This document shows, in pieces, positions 35,094 to 46,155 of a stretch of DNA of 64,000 nt (position 1 is its first letter; the number at the start of each line of letters is the position of its first letter). The DNA is from Curvularia sp. ZM96 (lineage: Eukaryota; Ascomycota; Dothideomycetes; Pleosporales; Pleosporaceae), in contig JAJGBQ010000002.1 in NCBI GenBank assembly GCA_022457065.1, positions 1,798,001 to 1,862,000 on the forward strand, given 5' to 3'. The notes under the pieces were generated by a model that had not been told where the DNA came from, ran no database searches, and saw nothing but the letters and a program-made list of their open reading frames with translations. The position numbers and the translations under genes are program-made.

Positions 35094-35137
35094 CTCCCTC
35101 TCTCCCTCTCCCATCCGCTCCCTCTCGCCCTCTCTTA
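35094..35137. promoter_or_regulatory. pyrimidine-rich (CT) tract
   Basis: A 44-bp run made mostly of CCCTCT units, about 320-360 bp before the start codon of the DUF3824 gene. CT-rich stretches near the transcription start are common in well-expressed genes of filamentous fungi. Confidence 0.45.
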
Positions 35138-35454
35138 TTACCCCGCCTGCGTCTGCTGCCCGCCAAACGTGCCCGCACCGCACACCCCCCATAGTTTGCC
35201 TGAGTGGGCTGAACCCCAATCGTCTCGCCAATCACCCAAGACTTGCGATCGACAACCCACCTGCAAGAGCTGCCCAGGGGCCGCTTTTCCCACCGTCACA
35301 TCACCAGCAGCTCACACCCACTGGCGGAGTAGCTGTCCATCGCTTTTTCTGGCCGACAGACTCTGCCCACAACCAAGACCGCATTGCGCCCGCTTCCGCC
35401 TGGACCACGACTTACCCCGCTACTCGCCTTTCCACCACCCTGCCCGCCGCACCC

Positions 35455-38181
35455 ATGTCCGTCATCTACAAGAAGACGGAGCGCGAGCGCGAATGGGACA
35501 CGGGCTCTTCGCGCGCTGGCGGCGGTGGCTACACCACCGTCAGGCGCTACAAGATCCCGGATCGTACCCTCGAGGAAGACACATACGAGTCCGAGATGCG
35601 CCTGGTCCAGCGCAGCCGCAACGACTTCGACGAGCGCCGCTCCGTCAAGGACTATGTAGTGGAGCGCAACGTCGAACCTGCCCGCGAAGTCCGCCATTAC
35701 CACTATGTCGACCGCTCACCCTCGCCCCAACGTTCCGAGTATCGCATCCAGCGCGAGTATGAGCGTGAGTATGAGCGCGCGCCCTCCCCGGCACGCACCG
35801 AAATCCGCATCTCGCGCGACTACGAGCGCGATGAGGAGATCATCCCACGAGAGCAGCCCTACGAGCTGGAGAAGTACTCCAGGTCTACCGAGTATTTCCG
35901 CCCCGAGCCGGTCCCTCAACCCCCGCCCCAGCCTCAGTCCATCTACATCCGCAACGAAGCTGCTCAGCCTATGCAAATGCAGATGCAGCCCATCATCATC
36001 CGCGAGGAGGCCCCTCAGCCCATCATTATTCGCGAACGCATTCAGGAGCCCGTCTATGAAGAGGAAAGACCGGTTGTTCGACAACAGCAAGAAGACGATT
36101 ATTACTATGAACGCCGGTACAAGGAGATTGACCGCGGAAACCGTTACAATGAGGAACAGAACTATTACAGCGACGATGACGTGTACTACTATAAGGAGAA
36201 GGACACTTATGGTGGTAGCGAAACCCGCGTCAAGCGTGACGTCGCTGCAGGTGCACTTGCCGGAGTCGCTGCGGGCCAGATTATCAGACATCATCGCAAG
36301 AGAAAGGGCGAAGCACCAGGAGGTTCCATTGGTAACGCCCTTGGCTACGGCACACTAGGTGCTGTGAGTGCAGTAGCTCTCGACAGGTTCAACAACCGTT
36401 CCCGTTCTCGATCCGTCTCCTTGGACAGAGGCCGAGAGCACAGACGTCACAGGTCTCGTCACCGCAGCAAGTCTAGGGCCAGAGAAATCGGTACTCTTGC
36501 TGCCATTGCAGGCGTTGGAGCTCTCGCTTACGCTGCCGGGCAGAGGAACAAGGGTAAGACGAAAGAGGAGACGGTCACAATCATAGAAGATCGACACCGC
36601 AGCAGATCGCATCATAGGAGCAAGTCGCGTCACAGAAGGGGTCGAAGAAGGTCAAGGTCCGTCTCGGTGGTATCAGATAGGAGTAGGTCTCGTAGTACGA
36701 GCAAGCACATGGACCCCGAGCACCGCAACAAGCGAGTGGCAGAAGTTGGCCTAGCCAGCGCTCTTGCCGCCGGCCTTGTCGAGCGTCGACGTAGCAAGTC
36801 TCGGAAACGCGAGGGCAAGCGCTCTCCAAGTCGCATCCGACAGGGTGTACCGATTGCTGCCGCTGGTGTTACCGGCGCAGCCCTCACTGGACTCTATGAA
36901 AAGCGAAAGGCTAAGAAGGAAGCTAGGGAGTTGTCGCGCTCAAAATCAAGATCACCGTCAAGATCGAGGTCAGTCCTCTCCCGTCTTACAGGACGCAACC
37001 GTAGCAGGCGTCAAAGTACAGTGAGTGAACCTGTCTTAGTAGAGTACGGTGGTGATCCGATCTACACCGATCGCCAAGCGAGGAGTCCAAGTCGAAGTCG
37101 AAGCCGAAGCCGAGATCGAGAACGAACCCGCTCGCGCCGTAGACGCCGACGAAGCTCCTCGTCCTCTTCGAGCGGTAAAAGCCGTAGCCGGAGTAAGAGT
37201 CGGGCACGAGCTGTCGCAGGGACTGCGGCGGTGGCCGGTGTTGCCGGTTTGGCTGCTCATGAAGCGACTAAGAGGAGAGATCGTAAAAAGGCCGAAAAGG
37301 AAGCCGAAAGACGACGTGAGTCCACCCCTCGCGCATACCGGAACTAGCATACTCAACAAAGTCAACAGGCGAGGAGGAATCGGCATATTCGGCTGGCACC
37401 TACAGTCCCTCCTACGACAGTCCCCCAGCGTCCACGGCTTACACCAATGATTCACGCTACTTCCCTGAGACCAACTACTTCCCCCCGCCCCCCAACGCAC
37501 CTGCGGACCCCAATCATAACCCTTATCCACCCTACAATCCAGCCGATTACCCGCCTCCGCCGCACATGAACCACGAGCCCAACCATCCCTCACAATACGT
37601 CAACAACCCACCTCATGATGATGTCCATGTCGGAAATCCTTATGCGCCTCCTCAGCATGATCCTTACTACGGTCAACCCCGTCGTACGGATGGCAATGTG
37701 AGTGCTCCAGTCCCTGATCATGTCGGTAATGAGCACAACAACTTCGCTTCTGCACGTGGTGCGTTTGGGCCACCCGACGGTGGTATTGGACAACGTGACT
37801 GATGCATGAATAGGTCCCGTAGACAAATCCCGTAGTCCTAGCCCGCCTCCAGAAGAGGAAAAGAGCGTCAAGTTCAATCTGGAACCGCAGGAGGAGCCCG
37901 CTCGAGAGCCTTCACGGGAGACTTCCCCTGAGAGAAGTGATAGCGATCATGAGCACCAGGGGCATCGACGACGGAGGCGACGCAGAGACGACGAGTCCTC
38001 ACAGGGAACGAGGGAGTCCGGCAGAGATCGCAAGAGGCGCCATCGGGATGAATCGCCTAGATCAGACACTTCCGACGCTACAATTGAACTGCCACCACGC
38101 TTCGACGAGCATGGACGAAAGAGGCCCGAAGACCCGCTGGCTGATACTTTGGAGAGCGTTTTGTCGTCTATATTCCGATAG
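35455..38181 (+). CDS. RS-rich DUF3824-like protein
   Basis: Fungal protein of unknown role. Exons 35455-37315, 37369-37758 and 37814-38181 give 872 aa (introns 53 and 55 nt). Residues 1-250 are Arg/Glu/Tyr-rich (YEREYERAPSPARTE). Residues 255-620 alternate Ala/Gly-rich hydrophobic segments (starting near 261, 291, 343, 427, 463 and 585) with Arg/Ser-rich linkers such as RSRSRSVSLDRGREHRRHR. Exon 2 is Pro/Tyr/Asn-rich (NYFPPPPNAPADPNHNPYPP). The C-terminus is a compact, conserved-looking end (ELPPRFDEHGRKRPEDPLAD, then a helix ending SSIFR). RS linkers suggest nuclear or RNA-linked phospho-regulation; the Gly/Ala segments could be short glycine-zipper helices. Function is not known. Confidence 0.82.
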
Positions 38182-38979
38182 TGTTTCATGTCTCAATGCC
38201 TTTTCTTTTTTTTCCTTGCGTTATCATGACGACTGCTATGATGGAACTTGGGCATGCATGTCTGATGATGATGATAATGATGTCGATGTTTTCTTTTTCT
38301 CTTTTTCTCCGACGACCTGTTTCCTTTTTTACGACTCTACCCGTTCGAATAATGGTAATGAAGTCACGAGTTCATGTAGATTGTGGTATCTATATACAGC
38401 CACACACGCATGCATATATACATAGTTTGGCATGTTCTTGATTGCTATTGCAGTTGGATAATATATACCTCTTTTTCAGTTTCACGCTTGCCCTTTGATG
38501 TCGGACGAGAGGCTGTGATGCTGATGTCGGCTAACTTACTTTCTTGCTCCATAGCGTTCAGGACTCGTTTTCGGTATGTACTCCTGACTGACTACTGCAC
38601 ATCTTGCTTCTATTCACGCGAGAGAAGAAGAAGAAGAAGAAGAAGAAGAAGAAGAAGAAGAAGAAGAGTGACTTGGAGTATGATCTTAAAGACGCTTCGG
38701 CCATATCTTACTTGACCATGGCCAGATACCTCACTCCCAAATACACAGTCTCCAAACACCAGTCTACTCTTCGACATCACCGCACGACACTCCATCCGAT
38801 CATCATAGAATAACAACACGCACCAGGCATTGGGAAATAAGCGCTGTAACATTTCCATAGTAATAGCACATAGACACAAAAGGGATACGGGATGCAAACC
38901 ACCCCATCAATCCCCCCTCTCCCAAAACAAAAATGAAACCCAACATTACACCACCAACCCATCATCATCAACCACTCAC
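38182..38979. other. convergent 3' intergenic region with a trinucleotide repeat
   Basis: Between the stop codons of the DUF3824 gene and the minus-strand gene at 38980. It holds T-rich 3' untranslated sequence, GATGAT-type runs (38255-38290) and the GAA microsatellite at 38624-38666. No gene is seen. Confidence 0.6.
38624..38666. repeat. (GAA)14 microsatellite
   Basis: Fourteen uninterrupted GAA units plus a final G, in non-coding sequence between convergent genes. On the other strand it is a TTC tract. Length is likely to vary between strains. Confidence 0.95.
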
Positions 38980-40498
38980 TCAGTCGTCATCCTCATCCTT
39001 CTTCCACCCCATCTTCCTCTTGGAATCAAACTCGACCGCCGTCAACCTCCTCGCCTTCTCGTCCATGCCGCCCTTCCCCGGCGACCGTGGCGGCGTAATC
39101 GCGCCCTCATCCTCCTCGGGCTCCCACGCCCTCCGCTTCGCCAACATGGCCTCCAGCTGCGGATCCTTGCCACTGCGATCCGGGACCGGCGGCGGCGGGC
39201 CCTTGCGCACAGGTGTGGTGGAATCACTTTGTTTCCTCAGCAGTGGGGGTCCCGTGCGCGCAGTAGTACTGTCGACGGGCATTACCTGTCCTTTGATTTC
39301 TCGCACAATGGGCACGTCCGAGGCGGGGATGGCGCCGCCGAGACGTACAAAGGGGGCTGGGGAGGATGGGGTCAGGGGTTTTGCGGGCGTGATGGGGGTT
39401 TCGGGGATGTCTTGGGATTCGTGGATGGGCACGGCGCGGCTGCCGAGGCGGAAGCGGCCGATTTTTTGGTCGCCTACCGCAGGGAGGGAGTAGTTGATTT
39501 CCTTGACTTGTCCGGCTGGCTTGGGGGCGGGAGGAGGAGGTGGTGGTGGGCGAGCAGCGGATTTGTTGACGGGGGATTTGGGGGCGGCGATGGGGAGAGG
39601 TGGTGGTGGAGGTGGCGAGGAGGCCTTGCGAGTGGGAGGTGTGGCGGGCGGCGAGGGAGGCGAGGCAGACTTCTGGTTGTAACTTATGTCGTTGTGGCTG
39701 CTGCTTTGGTTGTGGTTGTGGGTGATGGTCGTGGTCGTGGTTGTCCGCGACATGCTCTCGATCCAGGACTCGATGCGACCTTCACCTAGGTCTCTGGATC
39801 CTGAAGCAGGCTGTAGAAAGAAAAATTCCATGTTAGCAAAAAGCTATGCAGACCCGCCGTTGATATGGCATGCACAAGAGTCTACTTACCGATCCGTCTC
39901 GAGAACTCCTTTCCGACTGTATTAATCGAGCCGACTCAGCCAAAGCCCGCTGTATTTCCTCCTCTTCTTCCCGCTCTCTCCTCTCGGCTTCTTCTCGTGA
40001 CTTCCTCATCATGTATTCCATGTCCTTCTCCATTTGGGTTTGGATCTGGCGGTCATACTCTTCCTTACTTTTCCTCTCGATTTCCCTAATCCGCTCGTCG
40101 GATGCCCGCTTTTGCCTTTCTTGGGCTCTCTGGGCCTCTTCGCGGCGTCTCCTCTCGGCTTGCCGCTCCTCTTCGGCCTGTCTGTGTCCCTTCTCCAGCA
40201 CCTCTCGTTCTCCACGACGTAACTCTTCCTCCCTCTCCTTGGCTTCTCGGCGGCGCTGCTCATCGTATTTCCTCTGTTCGCGTTCTATCGCCTCCTCTTC
40301 TCTTTTTCGAGCTACACTGAGACATCGGTTGCAGATGCCATCACGGTCCGTGGTTCTGATGGTAAATCGGTCTTTGTAATTCGGGTTGTCGCGGTCACAG
40401 TGGAGGTTACTTCTTTGGAAGTAGGGGCATCCGTATGTGTCGACATGGTCTTCTTGTGGGTGCCCGCACTCAAGCGTAGCAATTGTGAATCTACACAT
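38980..40498 (-). CDS. Cys-rich N-terminus plus coiled coil plus Pro-rich tail, unknown function
   Basis: Not recognised. Exons 39890-40498 and 38980-39810 give 479 aa (intron 79 nt, phase 0). Residues 1-63 carry Cys/His spaced like a small metal-binding fold (CRF...ECGH, CPYF, HCDRDNPN, ICNRCLSVA). Residues 64-190 are a long charged coiled coil (REEEAIEREQRKYDEQRRRE). Exon 2 starts with Ser/Thr/Asn sequence, continues with polyproline runs and PPxP motifs, and ends in a conserved-looking acidic/basic end (TAVEFDSKRKMGWKKDEDDD). The layout suggests a scaffold with SH3/WW-type ligand motifs. The start is the first ATG before the Cys region. It is divergent from the complex I gene. Confidence 0.75.
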
Positions 40499-41597
40499 GC
40501 TGGATGTGGATAGGTATGGGGACTAGGATGTGGATGGACTAATGTACACGGCAGGGTGGGGTCGACAGTGTACAAGTTCAATGTTACAAGAGAATTGCTA
40601 GGTATGTGTTGTAGAAAGAAGACAGGAATTGAGCATCTGCAAATCACCAACAAAAAGTACTTATACATGCAAGACGTTGACCGCCATGGGGCTGCTAGTG
40701 AAGTGCGGTAAGCGTGACGGCCTTGTACACGTAGGACCACAATGACTCTGAAACACGGGTCAAGGAACGAGCACTGGAATCCTGCAGACGCAAAGACGCC
40801 AAAATTGACACTATAAACATGCGTACAACACATCAAACGGCTAACATGTCCGCGCAGAGCGCGGCGGGGTGAGGCGAGCGACGGCCGATTGGCCACAGGC
40901 TGCAGAGTCGTTCCACCCGTGACGAGACTGCGAGGCATTTCCCGTACACTGCTTCGCCCACCGAATGTTCTCCTACAACGCGGCAGGATCGCAGTGCGCA
41001 CCCAGCTCTTTGTAGTGGCAGACCCACCTGCATCAGACGTGGTAGACCGCCACAGGTGCAGACGATTGGTGTTGCTCATGGCTGGGCAACGAACCTCGCT
41101 CCCCCAGCCAAAGCATAGCATCGGAGATTGCCAGCAAAGCCATGGCCCCGCAGCGCAGGAGAGCAGGCCGGCCGTAGAAAAATGAAGCATCCGAGTGTGT
41201 GGTGAAGCATGAACAACATGGCAAGAAGCGACCATGTCGGTGGAGATGGGCTACGTGGCGGGCTCAGCCGTAGTGGGGATGCATGGCTCGCCACAACAAG
41301 GGCAGAGTGCTGTGTGCATCGAGCAGCACGGTCTTTAGAGTCGTGGAGACCCGGGGAACACGCGATCGAGCAGAAGCGTCCGTCATCAGCGAACATGAAG
41401 CCGATGGTTGCGAGCGAGGTTGAATGACGATGGCACAGAGAGAGGCGCTCTCGGGTAGTGCTGGGTGGAGACGTTGGTTGCAGCCAATCAGCGGCGGTTG
41501 ATTGCAATAATCCCTGCACGGCTTGGCACTTGGGATGAGCTTCATCGTTGACATCTTCAATCGACGCCATCGCCTCCCGCCCGCAGCACAACCCACC
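40499..41597. other. divergent intergenic region
   Basis: Between the Cys/coiled-coil gene (minus) and the complex I 24 kDa gene (plus). A long minus-strand frame (to 41235) overlaps the 5' end of the Cys/coiled-coil gene in another frame and has no recognisable content. A CCAAT box at 41484-41488 is listed separately. Confidence 0.55.
41484..41488 (+). promoter_or_regulatory. CCAAT box upstream of the complex I 24 kDa gene
   Basis: CCAATCA lies 110 bp before the start codon. The CCAAT-binding (HAP) complex controls respiratory and iron-dependent genes in ascomycetes, so the position and gene type fit; the motif is short and the link is inferred. Confidence 0.4.
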
Positions 41598-42609
41598 ATG
41601 GCCTCGAGACTGGTACCCTTTGCATGCCGAATTACCCCACGCGCCTCGCGACAGTTTCAGAGGACTCAATGGCGGGCTTTCAGCGTCTCGCGCCCCGCGT
41701 GGAATGAGAGCGGCTCGCTCAATGTCGTATGTACTTTGTTCGCACAACACAGCGCTTCAACGACACCGGGGCTAATACCGTCTGCAGCATCGCGACACGC
41801 CCGAGAACAACCCCAAGATTCCCTTCAAATTCTCGGCGCAAAATGAGGAGCTCATCAAGGAAATCGTCTCCCGCTACCCCTCCCAGTATAAGAAGGCCGC
41901 CGTCATGCCGCTCCTCGATCTCGGACAGCGCCAGCACGGATTCTGCAGCATCAGCGTCATGAATGAGGTTGCGCGGATACTCGAGATGCCCCCAATGCGT
42001 GTCTACGAGGTGGCAACGTTCTATACCATGTACAACCGCGACCCAGTGGGCAAGTTCCACGTCCAGGTCTGCACAACCGTAAGTTGAGGACAGGACTGGA
42101 ATCCAGGAATTGGGCATCATTGACACATGGTCTAGACTCCCTGCATGCTCTGCGACAGTGATTCCGTCATGAAGGCGTGCGAGGATGTGCTGGGCGTTCA
42201 CCACGGCGAGACGACTCCAGATGGCCTCTTCACATTCTCAGAGGTCGAATGTCTGGGCGCATGTGCCAACGCTCCCATGGTCCAGATCAACGATGACTAC
42301 TACGAAGACCTCACATACGATTCGACTGTCAACCTCCTCAAGGCCCTGAAGCACGCCGCTCAAGCGACTGGCGCTCAGCCCGGCGCCAAGGGCCTGGGAA
42401 GCGGTGCTGGCAAGGGCTCAGCGACCGGCGAGGGTGCGGGCGAAGCCCTGGCCAAGGAGCAGGGACGACAGTACGCAGCCGGCGGTGTCAAGTTGCCATC
42501 ACCTGGCCCATTGAGCGGACGAAAGTCCTGCGAGCCGGCTGGTGGCTTGACCAGCTTGACCAGCGAGCCTTGGGGCAACGAGACACTGAGAAAGGACGGT
42601 GCTTTGTAA
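41598..42609 (+). CDS. NADH:ubiquinone oxidoreductase 24 kDa subunit (NuoE / NDUFV2 type)
   Basis: Peripheral-arm subunit of mitochondrial complex I carrying the [2Fe-2S] cluster N1a. Exons 41598-41726, 41788-42078 and 42136-42609 give 297 aa (introns 61 and 57 nt). Residues 1-35 form a basic presequence (MASRLVPFACRITPRASRQF, then RAFSVSRPAW). The thioredoxin-like fold follows (VMPLLDLGQRQHGFCSISVM, RVYEVATFYTMY). The four cluster ligands are Cys138, Cys143, Cys179 and Cys183, in the patterns C-x4-C and C-x3-C (CTTTPC, CLGAC). After residue 215 comes a Gly/Ala-rich extension ending in SLTSEPWGNETLRKDGAL, as in other ascomycetes. All key residues are intact. Confidence 0.95.
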
Positions 42610-43494
42610 GACAGTTCAAAAATCAAAAGAGGCTGTAAATACTGTAACCAATCTTTTTTTTTGGCATTCCGGGTAACCACAGTCTTGGGTGGGCTGACGT
42701 GTGTGATGCAGCTGCGTCATGTAGACTTATCTGAAACTTTATTAACACAATACACATGCTGTGCTTGTTTTCCACGTCATGTAGCATCAATCTGCACGTC
42801 TCTCGTATTTTGCTTCAAGTTGAATTAGCTATAGGTGAGTGACGTCTTCACACATAGAACAACTCTAGCCAATGATTCGCCGCATCAAAAGCCACCAGAC
42901 CTGGAAACTGACAAAACTTTTATTCGGTACATTGCATTCATCTATCGGCACGCGCACTCCCTGACGCACCCCCACTTAAGGCCATCGATTGTTGTACAGG
43001 TATGAACCATCTCTGATTCCATCAATCAGTCCGGTCTGGACTCGAGATGGATGTCTATATGTAACTCGTAACCCCCTCTTTTCCAAGCTTTTCCACCAGC
43101 TAGGCTTGGAGAAAGCAAGGGAAGGGCTTCAAAGTAAGTGTTATGAAGAAGAAGAAAAGGACGAAAGGAAGTTGATGGTGCATAAGTGCAGTGCAAACGC
43201 CGTCGCTATATATCCACATTGGGGCGAAGAAAAAAAGTCGTCCCCGAAATTGCAATCTCCCAAGCCCATTCGCTGACCCCGATGCAATGCTGATGTTTCC
43301 TCTCAATGATGTTTTTTGGTGTGTTTTTAGGGTAGTTTGTGTGTTCGACCGTCTTCATGGTCATATATTCGTTCCCTAATTCTGGGAAGGGTCGGGGGAG
43401 TTCGTTTGTCGTTAATGTATGTATCGCTGTCTATCCGAAAAGGGTGCTGGTAATGGGGACGCCTGAATGCTGCTGACGTCGGGTGCTGATTGGC
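42610..43494. other. convergent 3' intergenic region
   Basis: Between the stop codons of the complex I gene and the mitochondrial carrier gene. It is T-rich in places (42650-42665, 43205-43240). I see only short frames without content. Confidence 0.55.
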
Positions 43495-44831
43495 TTACAA
43501 AAAGCCAGAGTTCCACTTGCCCATGAGCAAATCTCTCGTAACCTCGAAGCTGAGCCAGCTGCTTGCCATGCTGGGTGCGACCTTGAGCAGATTGGGAACA
43601 ATGCCCTTGTACATGCCCCTGATGCCCTCGGTCTTGACGATCTGCTTGACAGCGTCACCAATGCCCGCATACTGGTATCCCATACCGCTCATGGTGTTGA
43701 TTTGGAAGCGTCTTCGCAGGACATCGAATGGGTAGGTAATGGTCTGTGCAACCGCGCCAGAGACCGCACCGGCTGCCAGCTTGCCAACAGCGCTAGGGTC
43801 TTTCTCGCCCTCGTGGGTAAACTGGGTGCGGGCCATCTCATAGACCATGAAGTTGAGACCGACATACGGCGCAACACCTGCTACGGTAGGAAGAATGCCA
43901 CGATACAGCGCCGGCACTCCGCCTTCGGTCTTATACATGTTTTTCAGCAATGCCCACATGCCTGGCAGCTTTTGGCCGGCCTCTTTCTTAAGGCTCGAGA
44001 ATGATGCAGACTGAATCGACAAGCGAGTGCGGACGATATCGAGCGGATACGTAAAGGTAACGGAAGTGATGCCGGCAAGTCCTCCGCAGAACAGTCGCTG
44101 GTAAGCGCCGAGCGGGGCACCTGGTTCGCTTTCGAAGAACTATTTCAGGTCAGTCGATGCGGTTAGGGAATCATACCGGGTCCCATTGTCCTCGTGGAAC
44201 CTTGCCAATCGTGTCCTGCTCTTCCTTTCATCATGCCCACTCCAGCCCCCAAGCCGAAACTTCCACCAGCGTGTTGTGCCCAGTCTCCTTCGTATGCACA
44301 CCTGGCCTCCTATCCCCGCAATTTCAAAAAAGCAAATCGCTCGCCTGGAAAGAAAAGAGATAGCAGAAAATGAGAAAAGCAACTTACCCTCTTGTAGACG
44401 TTGTAGGCGCTGAATTGCACGGCAGAGTATGGAACAATGCGAATGCAGTTGGTGCCATTTCCGGCCATGAAACCCCGCCAGCCCTCTTCCCTCCACATCT
44501 TGGCCAGTGCCTTGGGAACCGACATTTTGTATTCCTCGCGGCCGACGCTCTGGACTTGAAACAGGATCTTGAGGCGCTCGAGAGGAGAGACGACGGTTCG
44601 GGAGACTGCGCCAGCTACGCCGCCGGCGACAAACGAGGCGAGAACGGGCTGCGCAAGGACTTGTCGCATGCGCTGCAGCTTGGTAAGGTCGGGGGCGCCA
44701 AGGGGCTGCATGCATGTGTCAATTGGAGTTTTGAGGCTGCGGGTGGCGCTGGTACATACCTTTATGCCCTCTCCTGGCTCGTCGCTCATAATGGCTCCTT
44801 GAGGTCGGGGCTTCTCCGAAGGACTCGACAT
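43495..44831 (-). CDS. mitochondrial carrier family protein (YPR011C / CoA-carrier-like)
   Basis: Inner-membrane solute carrier with six helices. Exons 44760-44831, 44388-44705 and 43495-44139 give 344 aa. Intron 1 (54 nt) leaves the frame open, so an unspliced reading would add 18 residues; intron 2 is long (248 nt). The three carrier repeats have signatures SPLERLK, YPLDIVRTR and YPFDVLRRR. Helix motifs FVAGGVAGAVSRTVVSP and LAAGAVSGAVAQTITYPFDV are typical. The closest groups I know are yeast Ypr011c (adenosine phosphosulfate transport) and the coenzyme A carriers Leu5/SLC25A42, which share the VSRTVVSPLERLKILFQ pattern; the substrate cannot be decided by eye. It is divergent from MRM2, 1.3 kb away. 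Confidence 0.88.
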
Positions 44832-46155
44832 GGTGTGAGTCTACGCTGGTCGGGGTGTTGCGCTGCTGGTATGCGGAGCAAGTCTGATGGTTCCGGAGAA
44901 GAGGCAAGGTTCTATCGAAGGAAAGGAAAGGCGGCGCAACGTAGTTTCGAGGTCATCGGAGGTGACTGTGGTGACTGGTGAAAAGTGAAGACAGATTGCT
45001 CGTGGGGTGAAGTGAGCGGACACGGTGGATTCACGGTGAATTCGATCTTCCATGCAAGGCAGCTAGGCGAGGACTGTTTGCACTTTTGGGTGTGCGTGGC
45101 TCATGGGGCTCGCGGCGCAATGAGGTTGCGGTGCTTAGGTGGTTTGGATGTGGAGATTTGAGGATACCCGGAGGACGAGGCAGATTTTAGTCTAGCGCGC
45201 CGCGAACCAACGAATGTCCTTCGCAATGCCTTTGTATACGACAAACGGTACCCGCTGGCAGCCCAGTCCGACACTTTGCGATGTCACACTTGGCCCCTTT
45301 CCGGTCATTGCTTTTTTTGACGTGGCCCATTACCAGAGCCTTGCTGCCAACATAGCGCATGCCACACCCAAGGTGACCTCGAATGGTATCAAATGCCATC
45401 ATGCCGCACAGCCTTGAACCGTGGAAATGACACACGCTCACATTGTAAGCTGACCAGGGGGGGTTATTCTAGAAGAATCCGGCGTCGCGCCCCAGCACCC
45501 CCTACTAGGGCGCTACCACTACAGTCAGCTGGCACCCCTTTCACTCAGCCGTCATCATCAAAGACACAGATGATTCTTTGCGGTCATGCTGCTCTGTGTC
45601 ATTGCTATGTCTGTTTAGCGGCACGAGGTGCTGCTGAGTGTTATACTGCTAAAGAGCAGTCGTAGTCATGTATACCTTGTACACAGGGTTGGTCTCAACA
45701 GCCGGAATGCCCCCGCTACTCTGGCATAGCTATGACGATAAACCATCGCGTTTGCTCGGAACGCACGCAACCACGCCCAGCCGGAACAGTAGTATGATGT
45801 GGGGAATCTGGAGATAGCGGGGTGCTCATGTCGGCCGTGGAGGCAGCTCGTAATAGTTTGGCTATCCCGAGGTCGATCTGAGGGTGCGATAATATCTCGG
45901 GATGTGGAATCAGACGGCGCAAAGACAACATCGACGTCCTCGGAGGAACTGAGATGTTGTCTTATCGGTGCTGAAAACAATGTGAATTCATGGCTTCGAG
46001 AGAGCGTACTTTGCGAAATGCTGATTGATCTGGAGCGTGTTTGCTGCGTGCCGTGGATATGGTGGAAGTACCATTCGTTATCGATAAGTAGTAGTCGATG
46101 AGATTATCCTGCCTGCAAAGCGCAAACCTGTGAAACTCCCCTCTACGTTGTTGAA
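44832..46155. other. divergent intergenic region, 1.3 kb
   Basis: Between the carrier (minus) and MRM2 (plus). Frames on either strand (45393-45665 plus, 45666-45980 minus) do not resemble any family and lack coherent splice structure. No repeat or known motif stands out. Confidence 0.5.

Larger units (their letters stand above)
33260..35454. other. 2.2-kb gene-poor region upstream of the DUF3824 gene
   Basis: The left half (to about 34380) is AT-richer and holds an imperfect hairpin at 33730-33781. The right half is GC-rich and open in several frames on both strands at once, the usual effect of base composition; the longest frames have no ATG at the head and no family content. A pyrimidine tract lies at 35094-35137. 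I call no gene here. Confidence 0.5.

Noticed and set aside
37937..38425. 162-codon plus-strand frame over the last DUF3824 exon
   Set aside because: Frame-shifted shadow; the spliced frame gives the conserved-looking end and a proper stop at 38181.
38830..39789. 319-codon plus-strand frame opposite the Pro-rich exon of the unknown gene
   Set aside because: Gly/Arg/Trp-rich translation is what the complement of Pro-rich codons gives; no start in good context.
40312..41235. 307-codon minus-strand frame overlapping the Cys/coiled-coil gene
   Set aside because: It uses another frame over a gene whose exon structure is clear, and its unique part has no recognisable content.
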